From an uncultured Rhodopila sp. (GTDB taxonomy: Bacteria; Pseudomonadota; Alphaproteobacteria; Acetobacterales; Acetobacteraceae): a stretch of DNA of 64,000 bases. Under the pieces are notes generated by a model. It made no database searches. It worked only from the letters and a program-made list of their open reading frames with translations, and had not been told where the DNA came from. Below, piece after piece: positions 41,406 through 50,283 of the stretch. The DNA is taken from positions 1 through 64,000 of the forward strand of contig NZ_CAIWTY010000095.1 in the NCBI RefSeq assembly GCF_903915725.1, in the 5' to 3' direction. Both the position numbers and the translations under genes were made by a program. The first letter of the stretch is position 1. The number at the start of each line of letters is the position of its first letter.

Positions 41406-41978
41406 TTAGACCTGCCGTATGTCCTTTTCCTTGTCCGCGAGCGCTTCGTCCACCTTTTTAATGAATTGGTCGGTCAGTTTCTGCACCTCGTCGGCCCAGT
41501 TTTTCGCCACGTCCTCGCCGATATCGTGCTTCTTTTCGTGCGCCTTGATCTGTTCCATGCCGTCGCGGCGGACAGCGCGCACCGCGATCTTGGTGCCCTC
41601 GGCGTATTTCGCCGCCATCTTGGCCAGTTCGTTACGCCGTTCCGTGGTGAGTTGCGGAATCGGCACGCGGACCAACAAACCGTCGCTGGACGGATTGAGC
41701 CCCAACCCTGAGTCGCGGATCGCCTTCTCGACGACCGAGGTCATGGTCTTGTCCCAGACCTGCACGGTCAGCATGCGCGGTTCCGGCGTGCCGATGGTGC
41801 CAACCTGGTTGAGCGGCATCTCGGTGCCATAGGCCAGCACCTTGATCGGCTCCAGCAGGGCGACGTGCGCCCGGCCGGTGCGCAGCCCGGCGAATTCACG
41901 CCGCAGCGTCTCCAGCGCGCCGTCCATGCGACGGCTCAGGTCCTGCTTTATACTGTTCAGGTCCGCGGTGGTGGTCAT
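41406..41978 (-). CDS. frr: Ribosome recycling factor
   Basis: Frr splits post-termination ribosomes with EF-G. The 190-aa protein is of standard length and has DLSRRMDGALETLRREFAGLRTGRAHVALLEPI, GTIGTPEPRMLTVQVWD, and the hinge and tail RRDGMEQIKAHEKKHDIGEDV. It follows pyrH by 21 nt in the conserved rpsB-tsf-pyrH-frr order. Confidence 0.97.
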   Translation of the reverse strand: MTTTADLNSIKQDLSRRMDGALETLRREFAGLRTGRAHVALLEPIKVLAYGTEMPLNQVGTIGTPEPRMLTVQVWDKTMTSVVEKAIRDSGLGLNPSSDGLLVRVPIPQLTTERRNELAKMAAKYAEGTKIAVRAVRRDGMEQIKAHEKKHDIGEDVAKNWADEVQKLTDQFIKKVDEALADKEKDIRQV

Positions 41979-41999
41979 CGGCGATCCCTCCCAACTGCC

Positions 42000-42722
42000 T
42001 CAGTGCTCGATAATCCGGGTGAACTTGCCCTCGCCCCGCATGACCTGCGCGAAGGCGCCGGGGGCGTGGATATTGAAGACGATGATCGGGAGATGGTTTT
42101 CCCGCGCCAGACTGATCGCCGCGGCGTCCATGACACCGAGATCGTTGGCCAGCACCTCCAGATACGTCAGCTGATCGTACCGCGTGGTATTTTCCACCTT
42201 GCGGGGATCCGCCGAGTACACGCCGTCGACCTGCGTGCCCTTCAGCAGGGCGTCGCAGCTCATTTCGGCGGCCCGCAGCGCCGCGGCGGTATCGGTGGTA
42301 AAGAAAGGATTGCCGGTGCCGGCGGCGAAGATCACCACCCTGCCCTTCTCCATGTGCCGCTGCGCCCGGCGGCGGATATAGGGTTCGCACACGGTCGACA
42401 TCGGAATGGCCGACTGCACCCGCGTCGGCACATCGCGCTTTTCCAGCGCCGACTGCATGGCCAGGGCGTTCATGACGGTCGCCAGCATGCCCATATAGTC
42501 GGCCTGTGCGCGGTCCATCCCGGAAGCCGCGCCGGAGACGCCGCGGAAGATGTTGCCGCCGCCGATGACGACCGAAACCTCGACGCCCATCGCGACGACG
42601 TCCTTGATGTCGTTGGCAATCGCACTGACCATGCCGCCATCCAGGCCATACTCCCGCTGGCCCATCAATGCCTCGCCCGAGAGTTTCAGCAACACGCGCT
42701 TATAAACAGCGGGCTGTGTCAT
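42000..42722 (-). CDS. pyrH: UMP kinase
   Basis: Bacterial hexameric UMP kinase, amino-acid-kinase fold, 240 aa of normal length. [14 protein letters not shown] at the N-terminus, [43 protein letters not shown], and the [19 protein letters not shown] phosphate-acceptor region are all present. It is preceded by a 194-nt gap after tsf and followed closely by frr. Confidence 0.97.
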   Translation of the reverse strand: MTQPAVYKRVLLKLSGEALMGQREYGLDGGMVSAIANDIKDVVAMGVEVSVVIGGGNIFRGVSGAASGMDRAQADYMGMLATVMNALAMQSALEKRDVPTRVQSAIPMSTVCEPYIRRRAQRHMEKGRVVIFAAGTGNPFFTTDTAAALRAAEMSCDALLKGTQVDGVYSADPRKVENTTRYDQLTYLEVLANDLGVMDAAAISLARENHLPIIVFNIHAPGAFAQVMRGEGKFTRIIEH

Positions 42723-42916
42723 GCGCCTCTCCCGAGCCGGTTAATGAAGGTATGCACGCTGGCAACGGCCTTTGACGCGGGCCGCTGCTCCTTGGGTCGA
42801 TCACTTCGCTGACCTGAGCGGATAATCGCGGCCACGTTAGCGGCCACGATTCTGTCGATCAGATATTAATGACACTGCCCGCACTGAACAAGCCGGGCCG
42901 GCCAAACAGCCCGTGT

Positions 42917-43825
42917 TCAGACTCCCGCCGTCGCGGCCACTTCGGCGGCGAAGTCGTCTTTCGGCTTCTCGATGCCTTCGCCGAGCGCATAGCGGACGAA
43001 GCCGGTGAGCGTGACTCCCGCCTTCTTGGCAACCGCCCGCACGCGGCTCTCGCCGTCATGCACCCAGACCTGCTCCAGCAACACCACTTCCTCGTAGTAT
43101 TTGCGGATGCGGCCTTCGACCATCTTTTCGATGATGGCGTCGGGCTTGCCGGACTGGCGTGCCTGATCGACCAAAATAGCCCGCTCACGCTCCAGCGCCG
43201 CCGGATCGACCGCATCGATGTCCAAAGCCTCCGGCTTGGCGGCAGCGACGTGCATGCCGACCTGACGGCCGAGCGTGATCAGGGCGTCGAGTTCGCCCGG
43301 CGCCTGGACGGCGGCGAGCACACCGATCTTGCCGAGGCCGGGCTTCAGCGGCTGGTGCACGTAGGTGGCGACGGCGCCTTCGGTCACCGACAGCACCGCG
43401 GCACGGCGGATCGTCATGTTCTCGCCGATGGTCGCCACGAGGTGCGTCAGTTGCTCCGCCACCGTCCGGCTCTCACCGGGGAACGGCGCGGCATTGATCG
43501 CATCGAGGTCGCCGCCGACTGTCAGCGCGATCTCCGCCACCGAGGCGACGAAGTGCTGGAACGTCTCGTTGCGGGCGACGAAGTCGGTTTCGGCGTTGAC
43601 CTCAACCACCGCGGCCTTCAGCGGCGCCGAAGCGACGCCGACGAGGCCCTCGGCGGCGATGCGGCCGGACTTCTTGGCGGCGGCGGCGAGGCCCTTCTTG
43701 CGCAGCCAGTCGACCGCCTGTTCGATGTCGCCATCGTTCTCGGTCAACGCCTTCTTGCAGTCCATCATGCCTGCGCCGGTCTTCTCGCGCAGGTCTTTCA
43801 CCAGGGCGGCGGTGATCGCGGCCAT
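42917..43825 (-). CDS. tsf: Translation elongation factor Ts
   Basis: EF-Ts recycles EF-Tu-GDP. The 302-aa protein has the signature [34 protein letters not shown], the core [13 protein letters not shown] with the TDFV motif that touches EF-Tu, and two later subdomains ending [23 protein letters not shown]. It begins 26 nt after rpsB; the pair is the standard operon. Confidence 0.97.
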   Translation of the reverse strand: MAAITAALVKDLREKTGAGMMDCKKALTENDGDIEQAVDWLRKKGLAAAAKKSGRIAAEGLVGVASAPLKAAVVEVNAETDFVARNETFQHFVASVAEIALTVGGDLDAINAAPFPGESRTVAEQLTHLVATIGENMTIRRAAVLSVTEGAVATYVHQPLKPGLGKIGVLAAVQAPGELDALITLGRQVGMHVAAAKPEALDIDAVDPAALERERAILVDQARQSGKPDAIIEKMVEGRIRKYYEEVVLLEQVWVHDGESRVRAVAKKAGVTLTGFVRYALGEGIEKPKDDFAAEVAATAGV

Positions 43826-43851
43826 GTCTTTATCTCCGGTAAAAGTTAGCC

Positions 43852-44622
43852 TCAGGCGGTCGCTGTCTCGGACTCGAGATCGATGCCCTCGGGCAGCTCC
43901 TCGCGGGCGCCGATATCGATGCCGGTGGTGGCCATCTCGGCGCTGATGCCGTCCAGCACCGCGCCGGCGATCAGGTCGCAGTACAGCGTGATGGCGCGGA
44001 TCGCGTCATCGTTGCCGGGGATCGGGAAGGTCACGCCTGATGGGTCAGAGTTGCTGTCGAGCACCGCGACGACCGGGATGTGCAGCTTGTTGGCCTCTTC
44101 GACCGCCAGCTTCTCCTTGTTGGTGTCGATCACGAACAGGATGTCCGGCAGGCCGCCCATGTCCTTGATGCCGCCGAGGGCGCGGTCGAGCTTCTCCTTG
44201 TCGCGGGTGATGTCCAGGACCTCTTTCTTGGTCAGGCCCTGGGTGTCGCCGGCGACGAGGTCCTCGATCTGGCGCAGGCGCTTGATCGAACCGGTGATGG
44301 TTTTCCAGTTGGTCAGCGTGCCGCCGAGCCAGCGGTGATTGATGTAATACTGGCCGCAGCGCTTGGCAGCGTCGGCGACATGCTCGGCCGCGGCGCGCTT
44401 GGTGCCGACGAACAGCACGCGGCCGCCGGCGGCGGTCACGTCGCGCACGGCGCGCAGCGCGCGGTCCAGCATCGGCACGGTCTGCTGGAGGTCGATGATG
44501 TGGACCTGGTTGCGGGTGCCATAGAGGAACGGCGCCATGCGCGGGTTCCAGCGGCGGGTATGGTGACCGAAATGGACGCCCGCTTCGAGAAGCTGGCGGA
44601 GGGTGAATTCGGGGATCGCCAT
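43852..44622 (-). CDS. rpsB: Small ribosomal subunit protein uS2
   Basis: Ribosomal protein S2, 256 aa. [33 protein letters not shown] opens the protein. [43 protein letters not shown] and [29 protein letters not shown] follow, and there is an acidic C-terminal tail. It leads the minus-strand core cluster. An extended -10 element about 270 nt upstream (44890-44898) leaves a long leader that could host S2 autoregulation. Confidence 0.97.
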   Translation of the reverse strand: MAIPEFTLRQLLEAGVHFGHHTRRWNPRMAPFLYGTRNQVHIIDLQQTVPMLDRALRAVRDVTAAGGRVLFVGTKRAAAEHVADAAKRCGQYYINHRWLGGTLTNWKTITGSIKRLRQIEDLVAGDTQGLTKKEVLDITRDKEKLDRALGGIKDMGGLPDILFVIDTNKEKLAVEEANKLHIPVVAVLDSNSDPSGVTFPIPGNDDAIRAITLYCDLIAGAVLDGISAEMATTGIDIGAREELPEGIDLESETATA

Positions 44623-44889
44623 CTGCGTGGATCTTTCCTGTCAGTCCGGTTGCAACCTCCGCGGGGGTTGCCGATTGGCACCGGACCCGAGCCATGACTG
44701 GCCGGAAAAGGTTCCCCGCGTGTGAATTACCGGCAGACGGGAGGGTCCCGCTGCCGGCGGCCGGGGATATGGCGGAAAAGCAGGGGGATTGCAAGACGCG
44801 GTTCGCCTGCGGGCGAAGCGCGCCGGGAACGTGGCGCTCATTCAGCGACCCGGCCTCGCGCGCCGCGGCATCGACGTTGCAAATCATTG

Positions 44890-44898
44890 ATTATATCA
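44890..44898 (-). promoter_or_regulatory. Extended -10 promoter element of the rpsB operon
   Basis: The minus strand reads TGATATAAT, a TG-N-TATAAT extended -10 with a perfect hexamer, unusual in this GC-rich DNA. The -35 region is weak. A start near 44883 would give a leader of about 260 nt before the rpsB ATG at 44622. The rest of 44623-45072 holds no supported gene. Confidence 0.6.
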
Positions 44899-44939
44899 CG
44901 GATCTGTGTGTATCACTGCCCAGGTCCTTCAGTGCAGCC

Positions 44940-45020
44940 CGTCATACCGGCGAAGGTCGGCATCCACGCCTTACCCGGACAAAGAACGGGGTGGATGGCG
45001 GGCCTTCTCGCGCCATGACG
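44940..45020. repeat. Palindromic extragenic repeat
   Basis: CGTCATACCGGCG at 44940 and CGCGCCATGACG ending at 45020 are imperfect inverted arms of about 30 bp with CATCCAC/GTGGATG at the inner ends. It lies between the divergent rpsB operon and the 134-aa gene, and belongs with the CGTCAT-type repeats at 6382-6459. Confidence 0.65.
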
Positions 45021-45072
45021 ACGGAGGCGCCCCTGTCTGCGGCACGCAGCAACACCACGCGATGAGGCTCAC

Positions 45073-45477
45073 GTGTCGGAACGATTCACTATTGAAGACA
45101 TCCGGACCAGATCGGCGCCGCGCGTCAACGGTCACGTCAGCCAACCGGTTTCCCCGGAGGCCGGGCAGACCGGTGCGGCGACAGCCACGATGCGAACCGC
45201 TATCACCGGAAATGCGCTCTCCGAAGCAAGCTGCATCGCCACCGTCCTGCTGGAGGAGCGGATCGCCGCCGGCGACACCGAACTCGAGGCGGTGAGCCTG
45301 CTACTGCAACACTATCAGGTGGTGATCTCCCGGTTGCCACCGCTGGCGCATATCGGGACGGTGCCGTTGCGTCCAAGCGATCATCTGTACGCCTGCTTCG
45401 ACCAGCTCATCGAGCTGTTGCATAAGCAATATCAGCAGGTCGCGGACCTGCAGGCGATCGTCTCGGAACTGCTCTGA
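45073..45477 (+). CDS. Hypothetical 134-aa protein upstream of a large glycosyltransferase
   Basis: No family recognised. It is a soluble protein with a disordered first 45 residues and a helical remainder (ASCIATVLLEERIAAGDTELEAVSLLLQHYQVVIS; FDQLIELLHKQYQQVADLQAIVSELL) suggesting a coiled-coil or four-helix unit. The start is GTG 45073 with GATGAGG upstream. It ends 16 nt before the glycosyltransferase and so is probably its operon partner. Confidence 0.65.
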   Translation: MSERFTIEDIRTRSAPRVNGHVSQPVSPEAGQTGAATATMRTAITGNALSEASCIATVLLEERIAAGDTELEAVSLLLQHYQVVISRLPPLAHIGTVPLRPSDHLYACFDQLIELLHKQYQQVADLQAIVSELL

Positions 45478-45493
45478 CAAAGGAACGTCCCGG

Positions 45494-48076
45494 GTGGCGG
45501 ATATCCACGTTTTTTCCATCGACTGGGTGCCGGCGCTGTCCGACATCGCGAGTGGCGGCGGCCTGCGCAGCCTGCAGGTGATCGAGGCGCTGCGGACCGC
45601 GGGACACAGCGTCACCTACTCGGTGCCGTCGGACTGCCGCCATCTCCGCCGCGTCGGGCGTGACAGCACCACGCTGCGCGACATCGAGGTCCATTCGGCG
45701 AGCAACCAGCTCGATCTGCTGAAGAAACTGCGCCCGGACATCGCGATTTGGATGTCGCCGCTCAGCCGCACCATCCCGCTGAGCGGTTCCGGCGACATGA
45801 TCCACGTGTGCGATCTGCTGGGGTTGCCGCATATCGAGGCATCTCTCGGCGCGACGGGGATGGAGCGGCCGCTGCGGGAGCGGCTGGGACGGCTGTGCGG
45901 TTCGGCCGATCTCGTGCTGACCGGCTCGGACGAGCAAAACGGCTACTGGCTTTGCGAACTCAGCCGCGATCGCCCGCCGCCGCCGGTGGCGATCGTGCCC
46001 TATGCGTTGCCGGACAGCTTGCGCGGCGCGGGCGCGACCGGACAGGCGCGGCTGACGCGCCTGCATGTCACCGGCATGGTGTACGCCTGGAGCACCTCGA
46101 TACGGCTGCTGGAACGGATCGCCAACTGGGTCGCGTCGCGCGACGGCGTCACGCTGTCGGCCATCGTCGGCACCGATCCGGGCGGCGCGACCGACCGCTC
46201 GGTGATGCAGGCACTGGCGGCTGTCGGCGCGCGGCCGCATGTCGAAATGCCGGGCGAAGTGTCGTTCGCGGCGGCGATGGCGGATTATGCCGCCGGCAGC
46301 CTTTCGCTGGATCTGTATGAGCCGTCGATGGAGCGCCGGATGGCGGTTCCGATCCGCACGGTCAACGCGTTGACGCATGGCGTGCCGATTCTGTCGACGA
46401 TCGATGGGACGATCATGCGGCGGCTGCGGGCCGAAAGCGCCGGGATCATTGTGGCGGACACGCCGGGGCAGCCGATAGAGGCTGTCCTGGACGAGATCGC
46501 CGCGTTGCCGGCGGCGGAGATGGTCCGCATGTCGAACGCCGCCCGTGCGTTCGCCGACAGGGAGTACCGCACCCCGGCGGCCTCGCGAAGCCTGGTTGAG
46601 GCAATCGAACAAGCAGCGCAGGAACACGCCGAGCGCAGGCGTTGCCTCGTCGCCGGATTTCGTCCGGCCCGCACGGGGGTTTCGGCGGCACCGCCGCATG
46701 TCCTGGTCATCTCGAACGTCGAACCCCACCACCGTGAGCTGCGCGTCGAGGTGCCGTTCAATGCGCTGTTCGGGCAGCAGGCCATCGGCGGCTACACGGT
46801 TTGGAGCCGGGGCGATTTCAAATTCAGCACCAGCTCGAACCTGGCGGGGCAAAGCTTCGACGCGATCTGGGTGCAGAGGGAGATTTCACCGGAAGTCGCG
46901 CTGGCGCTGCAGACGCTCGGGCGTCCTTTCGTGTTCGATCTCGACGACAATCTGCTGGCGACACCCGGCTACCGGCCGTCGTTTCCGGCGGAAATGATGC
47001 AGACGGTTCGCAACCTGATCTGGTCTAGCGCGGTCCTGTCGTGCTCGACCGCGCGCCTGGGACAGTTGCTGCAGACCGCGGCGATGACAAACTTGGTCGA
47101 GAAGGTCGTTGTAACGCCAAACCTTTTGCGTGAACCGCCGCCGCCGCGGCTGGCCGGCAAGCCGCACGCCATGGTTTGGGTTTCGAGCGATACCCCGGCA
47201 TTGACGGCGTCCCGTACCGAGGTCGTCAAGGCGATGCGCGATTTTTGCCTCGCCTACGGTTTGAAGCTGGTTTGCATCGGGGTGGAGCCGCCCAACCTGA
47301 TCGCCGAATCGGACGTCGAAATCCTGCATGTCCGCCAGATTCCCTACGGTTCATATTTATCGATGTTGCGATCCTTCGCACCCGCCATCATGGCCTGCCC
47401 GCTCGAAGCCGGTGCCGAGGCCGATACCGCCAGTTTCATCGATGGCAAGAGCGACATCAAGATGCTGGAGGTCCTGGCCGGCGGCCTGATTGGCGTGTTC
47501 AGCCGCGCGCGTCCGTATACGGAGAGCGACCTGCCGCGGCCGATTCTGTGCGACAACACTTATAGCGGCTGGATGGAAGGGCTGCGGGAAGGGTTGCTCC
47601 GATGCGAACGCGCGGAGGATGCCATTGCCATACCGCCGGGCCGATACGCCAGCGTGGCGGGAACGGAAAGCTGGCTGGAGGCGATACAGACGGCGCGTTT
47701 TTCGCCGCCGCTGAGCTGCGCGCAATTCAGGGAAACGCTGGTGCAGTGGCGCGGGCGATACGGGCGGCGGCTCCTGTCGGAAGCCGAGTTCGATTCCGCT
47801 GTGTACCTGAACCAAAACCCCGACGTCAGTCGGGCGATCGACAACGGGGTTTTCTCGACGGCTTATCAGCACTACCGGATTGAAGGTTTTCGCGAAGGGC
47901 GGCCGGGCTGTTCGGACGACACGCTGGAGGCGCACAGCGAGCAGTCCTGGGCGAACCTGTTTCACACGCTCGGGGATTTGCGCAATGCCGTCAACATTCA
48001 GGCGCAGCATCTGGAAACGTTGAAGGCGCGACGCGCGACCCGGCTGGCGATGAAACGGCGGACGACGGTTTTCTGA
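45494..48076 (+). CDS. Large two-module glycosyltransferase with C-terminal NPDV motif domain
   Basis: An 860-aa cytoplasmic protein. Residues 1-390 look like a GT-B glycosyltransferase (IHVFSIDWVPALSDIASGGGLRSLQVIEAL; C-terminal VNALTHGVPILSTIDG). Residues 400-740 are a second GT-B-like module (HVLVISNVEPHHRELRVEVPF; VFDLDDNLLATPGY; DIKMLEVLAGGLIGVFSRARPY). From about 765 comes EAEFDSAVYLNQNPDV with YQHYRIEGFREGRPG, a short domain seen appended to many alphaproteobacterial surface-glycan proteins. The start is GTG 45494 (AAGGAACG upstream). It probably builds an exopolysaccharide or O-antigen; the sugars are unknown. Confidence 0.75.
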   Translation: MADIHVFSIDWVPALSDIASGGGLRSLQVIEALRTAGHSVTYSVPSDCRHLRRVGRDSTTLRDIEVHSASNQLDLLKKLRPDIAIWMSPLSRTIPLSGSGDMIHVCDLLGLPHIEASLGATGMERPLRERLGRLCGSADLVLTGSDEQNGYWLCELSRDRPPPPVAIVPYALPDSLRGAGATGQARLTRLHVTGMVYAWSTSIRLLERIANWVASRDGVTLSAIVGTDPGGATDRSVMQALAAVGARPHVEMPGEVSFAAAMADYAAGSLSLDLYEPSMERRMAVPIRTVNALTHGVPILSTIDGTIMRRLRAESAGIIVADTPGQPIEAVLDEIAALPAAEMVRMSNAARAFADREYRTPAASRSLVEAIEQAAQEHAERRRCLVAGFRPARTGVSAAPPHVLVISNVEPHHRELRVEVPFNALFGQQAIGGYTVWSRGDFKFSTSSNLAGQSFDAIWVQREISPEVALALQTLGRPFVFDLDDNLLATPGYRPSFPAEMMQTVRNLIWSSAVLSCSTARLGQLLQTAAMTNLVEKVVVTPNLLREPPPPRLAGKPHAMVWVSSDTPALTASRTEVVKAMRDFCLAYGLKLVCIGVEPPNLIAESDVEILHVRQIPYGSYLSMLRSFAPAIMACPLEAGAEADTASFIDGKSDIKMLEVLAGGLIGVFSRARPYTESDLPRPILCDNTYSGWMEGLREGLLRCERAEDAIAIPPGRYASVAGTESWLEAIQTARFSPPLSCAQFRETLVQWRGRYGRRLLSEAEFDSAVYLNQNPDVSRAIDNGVFSTAYQHYRIEGFREGRPGCSDDTLEAHSEQSWANLFHTLGDLRNAVNIQAQHLETLKARRATRLAMKRRTTVF

Positions 48077-48178
48077 TCCTGAGCCGCGACGCAAACCCGG
48101 GTTTTGGCCGGCATCCTCGGTTGACGGCGCCAGAGTCGTACCGGCACAAGCGTATCGTTCAACCTTGGGATTATTCTT

Positions 48179-48562
48179 ATGCGTCTGGTTGCCTCGCTTG
48201 CGTTGATCGCTGGACTGGTTTTGGGCTCGCCGGCCGCCCGGGCGCAGCAGCCGTCCTTCATTATCTTCTTTCAGCTCTGGTCCGCGGCGATCGACGATCA
48301 GGCGCAGGATGTCGTCGCCAAGGCGGCCGACTGGGTCAAGTCGCACCACACCCGGAATGTGAAGGTCATCGGCTTCGCCGATCCGACCGGCAGCCGGAAG
48401 GCCAATGTGCTGTTGTCGGAGCTGCGTGCCCAGGTTGTCGTGGATGGCCTGACCGCGGCGGGTGTCGCGCCGACTGCGATTCGCCAGGTTGGTTCAGGGT
48501 CGGTTGAGTTCGCCGGTTCAGCGCAGGAGGCCCGGCGGGTGGAGATTCGCGTCGGCAAGTAG
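48179..48562 (+). CDS. Small OmpA-like periplasmic protein
   Basis: A 127-aa exported protein: signal peptide (MRLVASLALIAGLVLGSPAARA), then an OmpA C-terminal-like fold binding peptidoglycan (VKVIGFADPTGSRKANVLLSELRAQVVVDGLTAAGVAP; GSVEFAGSAQEARRVEIRV). The canonical opening strand FFxxxSA is present as FFQLWSAAID. There is no lipobox or beta barrel, so it is probably soluble in the periplasm. A degenerate copy of its signal-peptide region lies near 49690-49780, evidence of local duplication. Confidence 0.8.
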   Translation: MRLVASLALIAGLVLGSPAARAQQPSFIIFFQLWSAAIDDQAQDVVAKAADWVKSHHTRNVKVIGFADPTGSRKANVLLSELRAQVVVDGLTAAGVAPTAIRQVGSGSVEFAGSAQEARRVEIRVGK

Positions 48563-48711
48563 GCGGGTATTCAGGGATGGCTCGTTGCCGCCGGATGTTG
48601 AATATCGTCCCGCCGGGAAGATATATGGGCGTGGCTTGTGCCATGTTGGGTGCGGGCTCGAAAGCCGTCCCGGCCGGGTAGGTTCAAGCAGGCGATCAAG
48701 GTGACCTTGCA

Positions 48712-49173
48712 ATGAGCCAACCGTTTCCCGTCCCGAAGCTCGGGCAACCTGCGGCGCCCCCGGGCGCCTCGGGCCTGACCACTGCGTTGGCCGCCGCGGC
48801 GGACGACGCCGCAACCCGGGCTTTTCATGCCGCAGTGACCAAGGCGATGGAACTGTCCGAGGCCATGGTCGTCGCGGGTGACGCCGAACCGATCGATCAG
48901 ACGATACTGGCCGATACCGTCCGACTCCTGCTTCCCGCGATATCATCGCTTGGCTTGCCGTCTCCCGTGGTGCTGCCGCTACAGAACGGCGGCATCGGCG
49001 CCGAGTGGCACGAGCGCGGGATGAACATAGAATTGCGTTTTCGGGGTCTTTCCGGCGTTTACGCCGTGATTGAAGATGCCCGAGGCATCGTCCCGGAATT
49101 CCATGGACGTGACCCGTCCCTCCAGCATGCAGTATCTGCGTTGCAGGAGTTCGCCCGCCGGTCTAACGGTTGA
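48712..49173 (+). CDS. Hypothetical 153-aa protein
   Basis: Not assigned to a named family. The N-terminal 30 residues are Pro/Ala-rich. The core is QTILADTVRLLLPAISSLGLPSPVVLPLQNGGIGAEWHERGMNIELRFRGLSGVYAVIEDA, the strand pattern seen in small conserved proteins encoded next to another short gene. Here too a partner-like frame follows (49196-49654). Soluble, no signal peptide. It could be one half of a two-gene module; this is inference. Confidence 0.6.
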   Translation: MSQPFPVPKLGQPAAPPGASGLTTALAAAADDAATRAFHAAVTKAMELSEAMVVAGDAEPIDQTILADTVRLLLPAISSLGLPSPVVLPLQNGGIGAEWHERGMNIELRFRGLSGVYAVIEDARGIVPEFHGRDPSLQHAVSALQEFARRSNG

Positions 49174-49195
49174 GTCATCGGAGACCCTGACAGCC

Positions 49196-49312
49196 GTGGG
49201 CGACTCAAAGCGGAGGATCACCGATCCGGCGGAGGGTTTGATCAGGCGCGTTTACCGGCACTCGCCGCGGAGATTCCGGCCGGTTATCGACCAATTGACC
49301 GGCCGCCCATGA
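49196..49312 (+). pseudogene. In-frame upstream part of the next gene, cut by TGA
   Basis: From the GTG at 49196 the frame reads GDSKRRITDPAEGLIRRVYR...QLTGRP and hits TGA at 49310-49312. It then continues without shift as APAAAFELRMADPAKPGK into the 104-aa frame at 49340. A single C-to-G change (TCA to TGA) would explain a broken longer gene. A real stop followed by a restart at ATG 49340 is the alternative. Confidence 0.4.
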
Positions 49313-49339
49313 GCGCCGGCGGCAGCCTTCGAACTGCGC

Positions 49340-49654
49340 ATGGCCGATCCGGCGAAGCCCGGGAAAACCGTTGATGAGGCGCTCTCGGTGAATGTTCAGT
49401 CATCGCTGGCTGCCGCCGGTCTCGATCTGACCCGGGGAATGGATGCCAGCCGTTTTTATGCTGTTCGGATCAGGGTAGGCGATTGCCACGCTAACGGCCT
49501 CGAGGCTTTTTTCGACCCGGTGCCGGATAACCCGCACCACGGATCGATCTGGGACCTGGCGGCTGTCTTCTCAGCCGATCCCGACCGATACGAAAGAGCT
49601 ATCGATGCGCTTGCCAAAGTGAGCACGATCCTTCCCGACAATGCGCAGATCTAA
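49340..49654 (+). CDS. Hypothetical 104-aa protein, possibly the 3' part of a broken gene
   Basis: No named family. LSVNVQSSLAAAGLDLTRGMDASRFYAVRIRVGDCHANGLEAFFDPVPDNPHHGSIWDLAAVF looks protein-like and globular, with an invariant-looking NPHH. The ATG at 49340 has no good RBS, and the frame continues upstream through one TGA (49310-49312), so the original start was probably near 49196. It follows the 153-aa gene on the same strand, and the two may have formed a pair. Confidence 0.5.
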   Translation: MADPAKPGKTVDEALSVNVQSSLAAAGLDLTRGMDASRFYAVRIRVGDCHANGLEAFFDPVPDNPHHGSIWDLAAVFSADPDRYERAIDALAKVSTILPDNAQI

Positions 49655-49689
49655 CTCTCATGATCGCGACCACACGACGGATCGACTTC

Positions 49690-49860
49690 TTGTGCGGCTC
49701 CTCGCATAGCTTGTTGTGAGCGCCGGACTGGTCTCGGTCTCACCGACGGCGCGGGCACAGCAACCGTCCTTCGACCGGCCGTCACGTAGTTCGGAGATTA
49801 TGCAATACGGACCATTCGTCAGGGTCAACCAAAATATCCACTCTCGCGCCTTACTGTTCG
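49690..49860 (+). pseudogene. Degenerate duplicate of the OmpA-like gene 5' end
   Basis: 49700-49780 encodes SAGLVSVSPTARAQQPSF, matching IAGLVLGSPAARAQQPSF of the gene at 48179 in both protein and DNA. A frameshift and TGA precede it, and similarity fades after the cleavage site. It is a tandem duplication of the OmpA gene start that has decayed. Confidence 0.65.
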
Positions 49861-49928
49861 TATAACAAAAGAGAACGTGGGCATCCGCTACGAACGAATG
49901 TCGCCCTTGGTCCCTTGGCCCCACCGTG

Positions 49929-50192
49929 ACAACGTCGCCCTCTGAAGTTCGGCCTGTCCGAACTGAACAATCCCGCCGCAGCGGGACTCGGCGCCCCTGT
50001 CGTCAACGGCTCATTCGGCGGAGGCCATGCGTTCGCCTGGATTACCATCGGCGCCGGACTACTTCTATGGCAAGAGCCGTTCTTGGAGGAGTCAGGCAAT
50101 TACGTGGCATCAAGCGTGGACGTATCTCATCTGGCCGTGCGGCGGCGCTTCCCTGTTTGCCGCCTGGGCTTACTGGCTGAGCCGCCGCGCAT
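49929..50192 (+). pseudogene. Frameshifted membrane-protein remnant
   Basis: One frame gives FGLSELNNPAAAGLGAPVVNG then AFAWITIGAGLLLWQEPFLEESGNYVA (to about 50105). A second frame resumes HQAWTYLIWPCGGASLFAAWAYWLSRR and stops near 50192. Joined, they form two plausible membrane helices of one protein, so a small deletion near 50105-50110 broke it. The gene's beginning is not identifiable. Confidence 0.55.
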
Positions 50193-50283
50193 AAAGCACC
50201 GCTGCGGCCAACCGAAACGCGCGAACAGTATCTCTATTTCAACGCGAGCATCGGCCTGATCCGAGCTGCCGTCGGACTGACGC

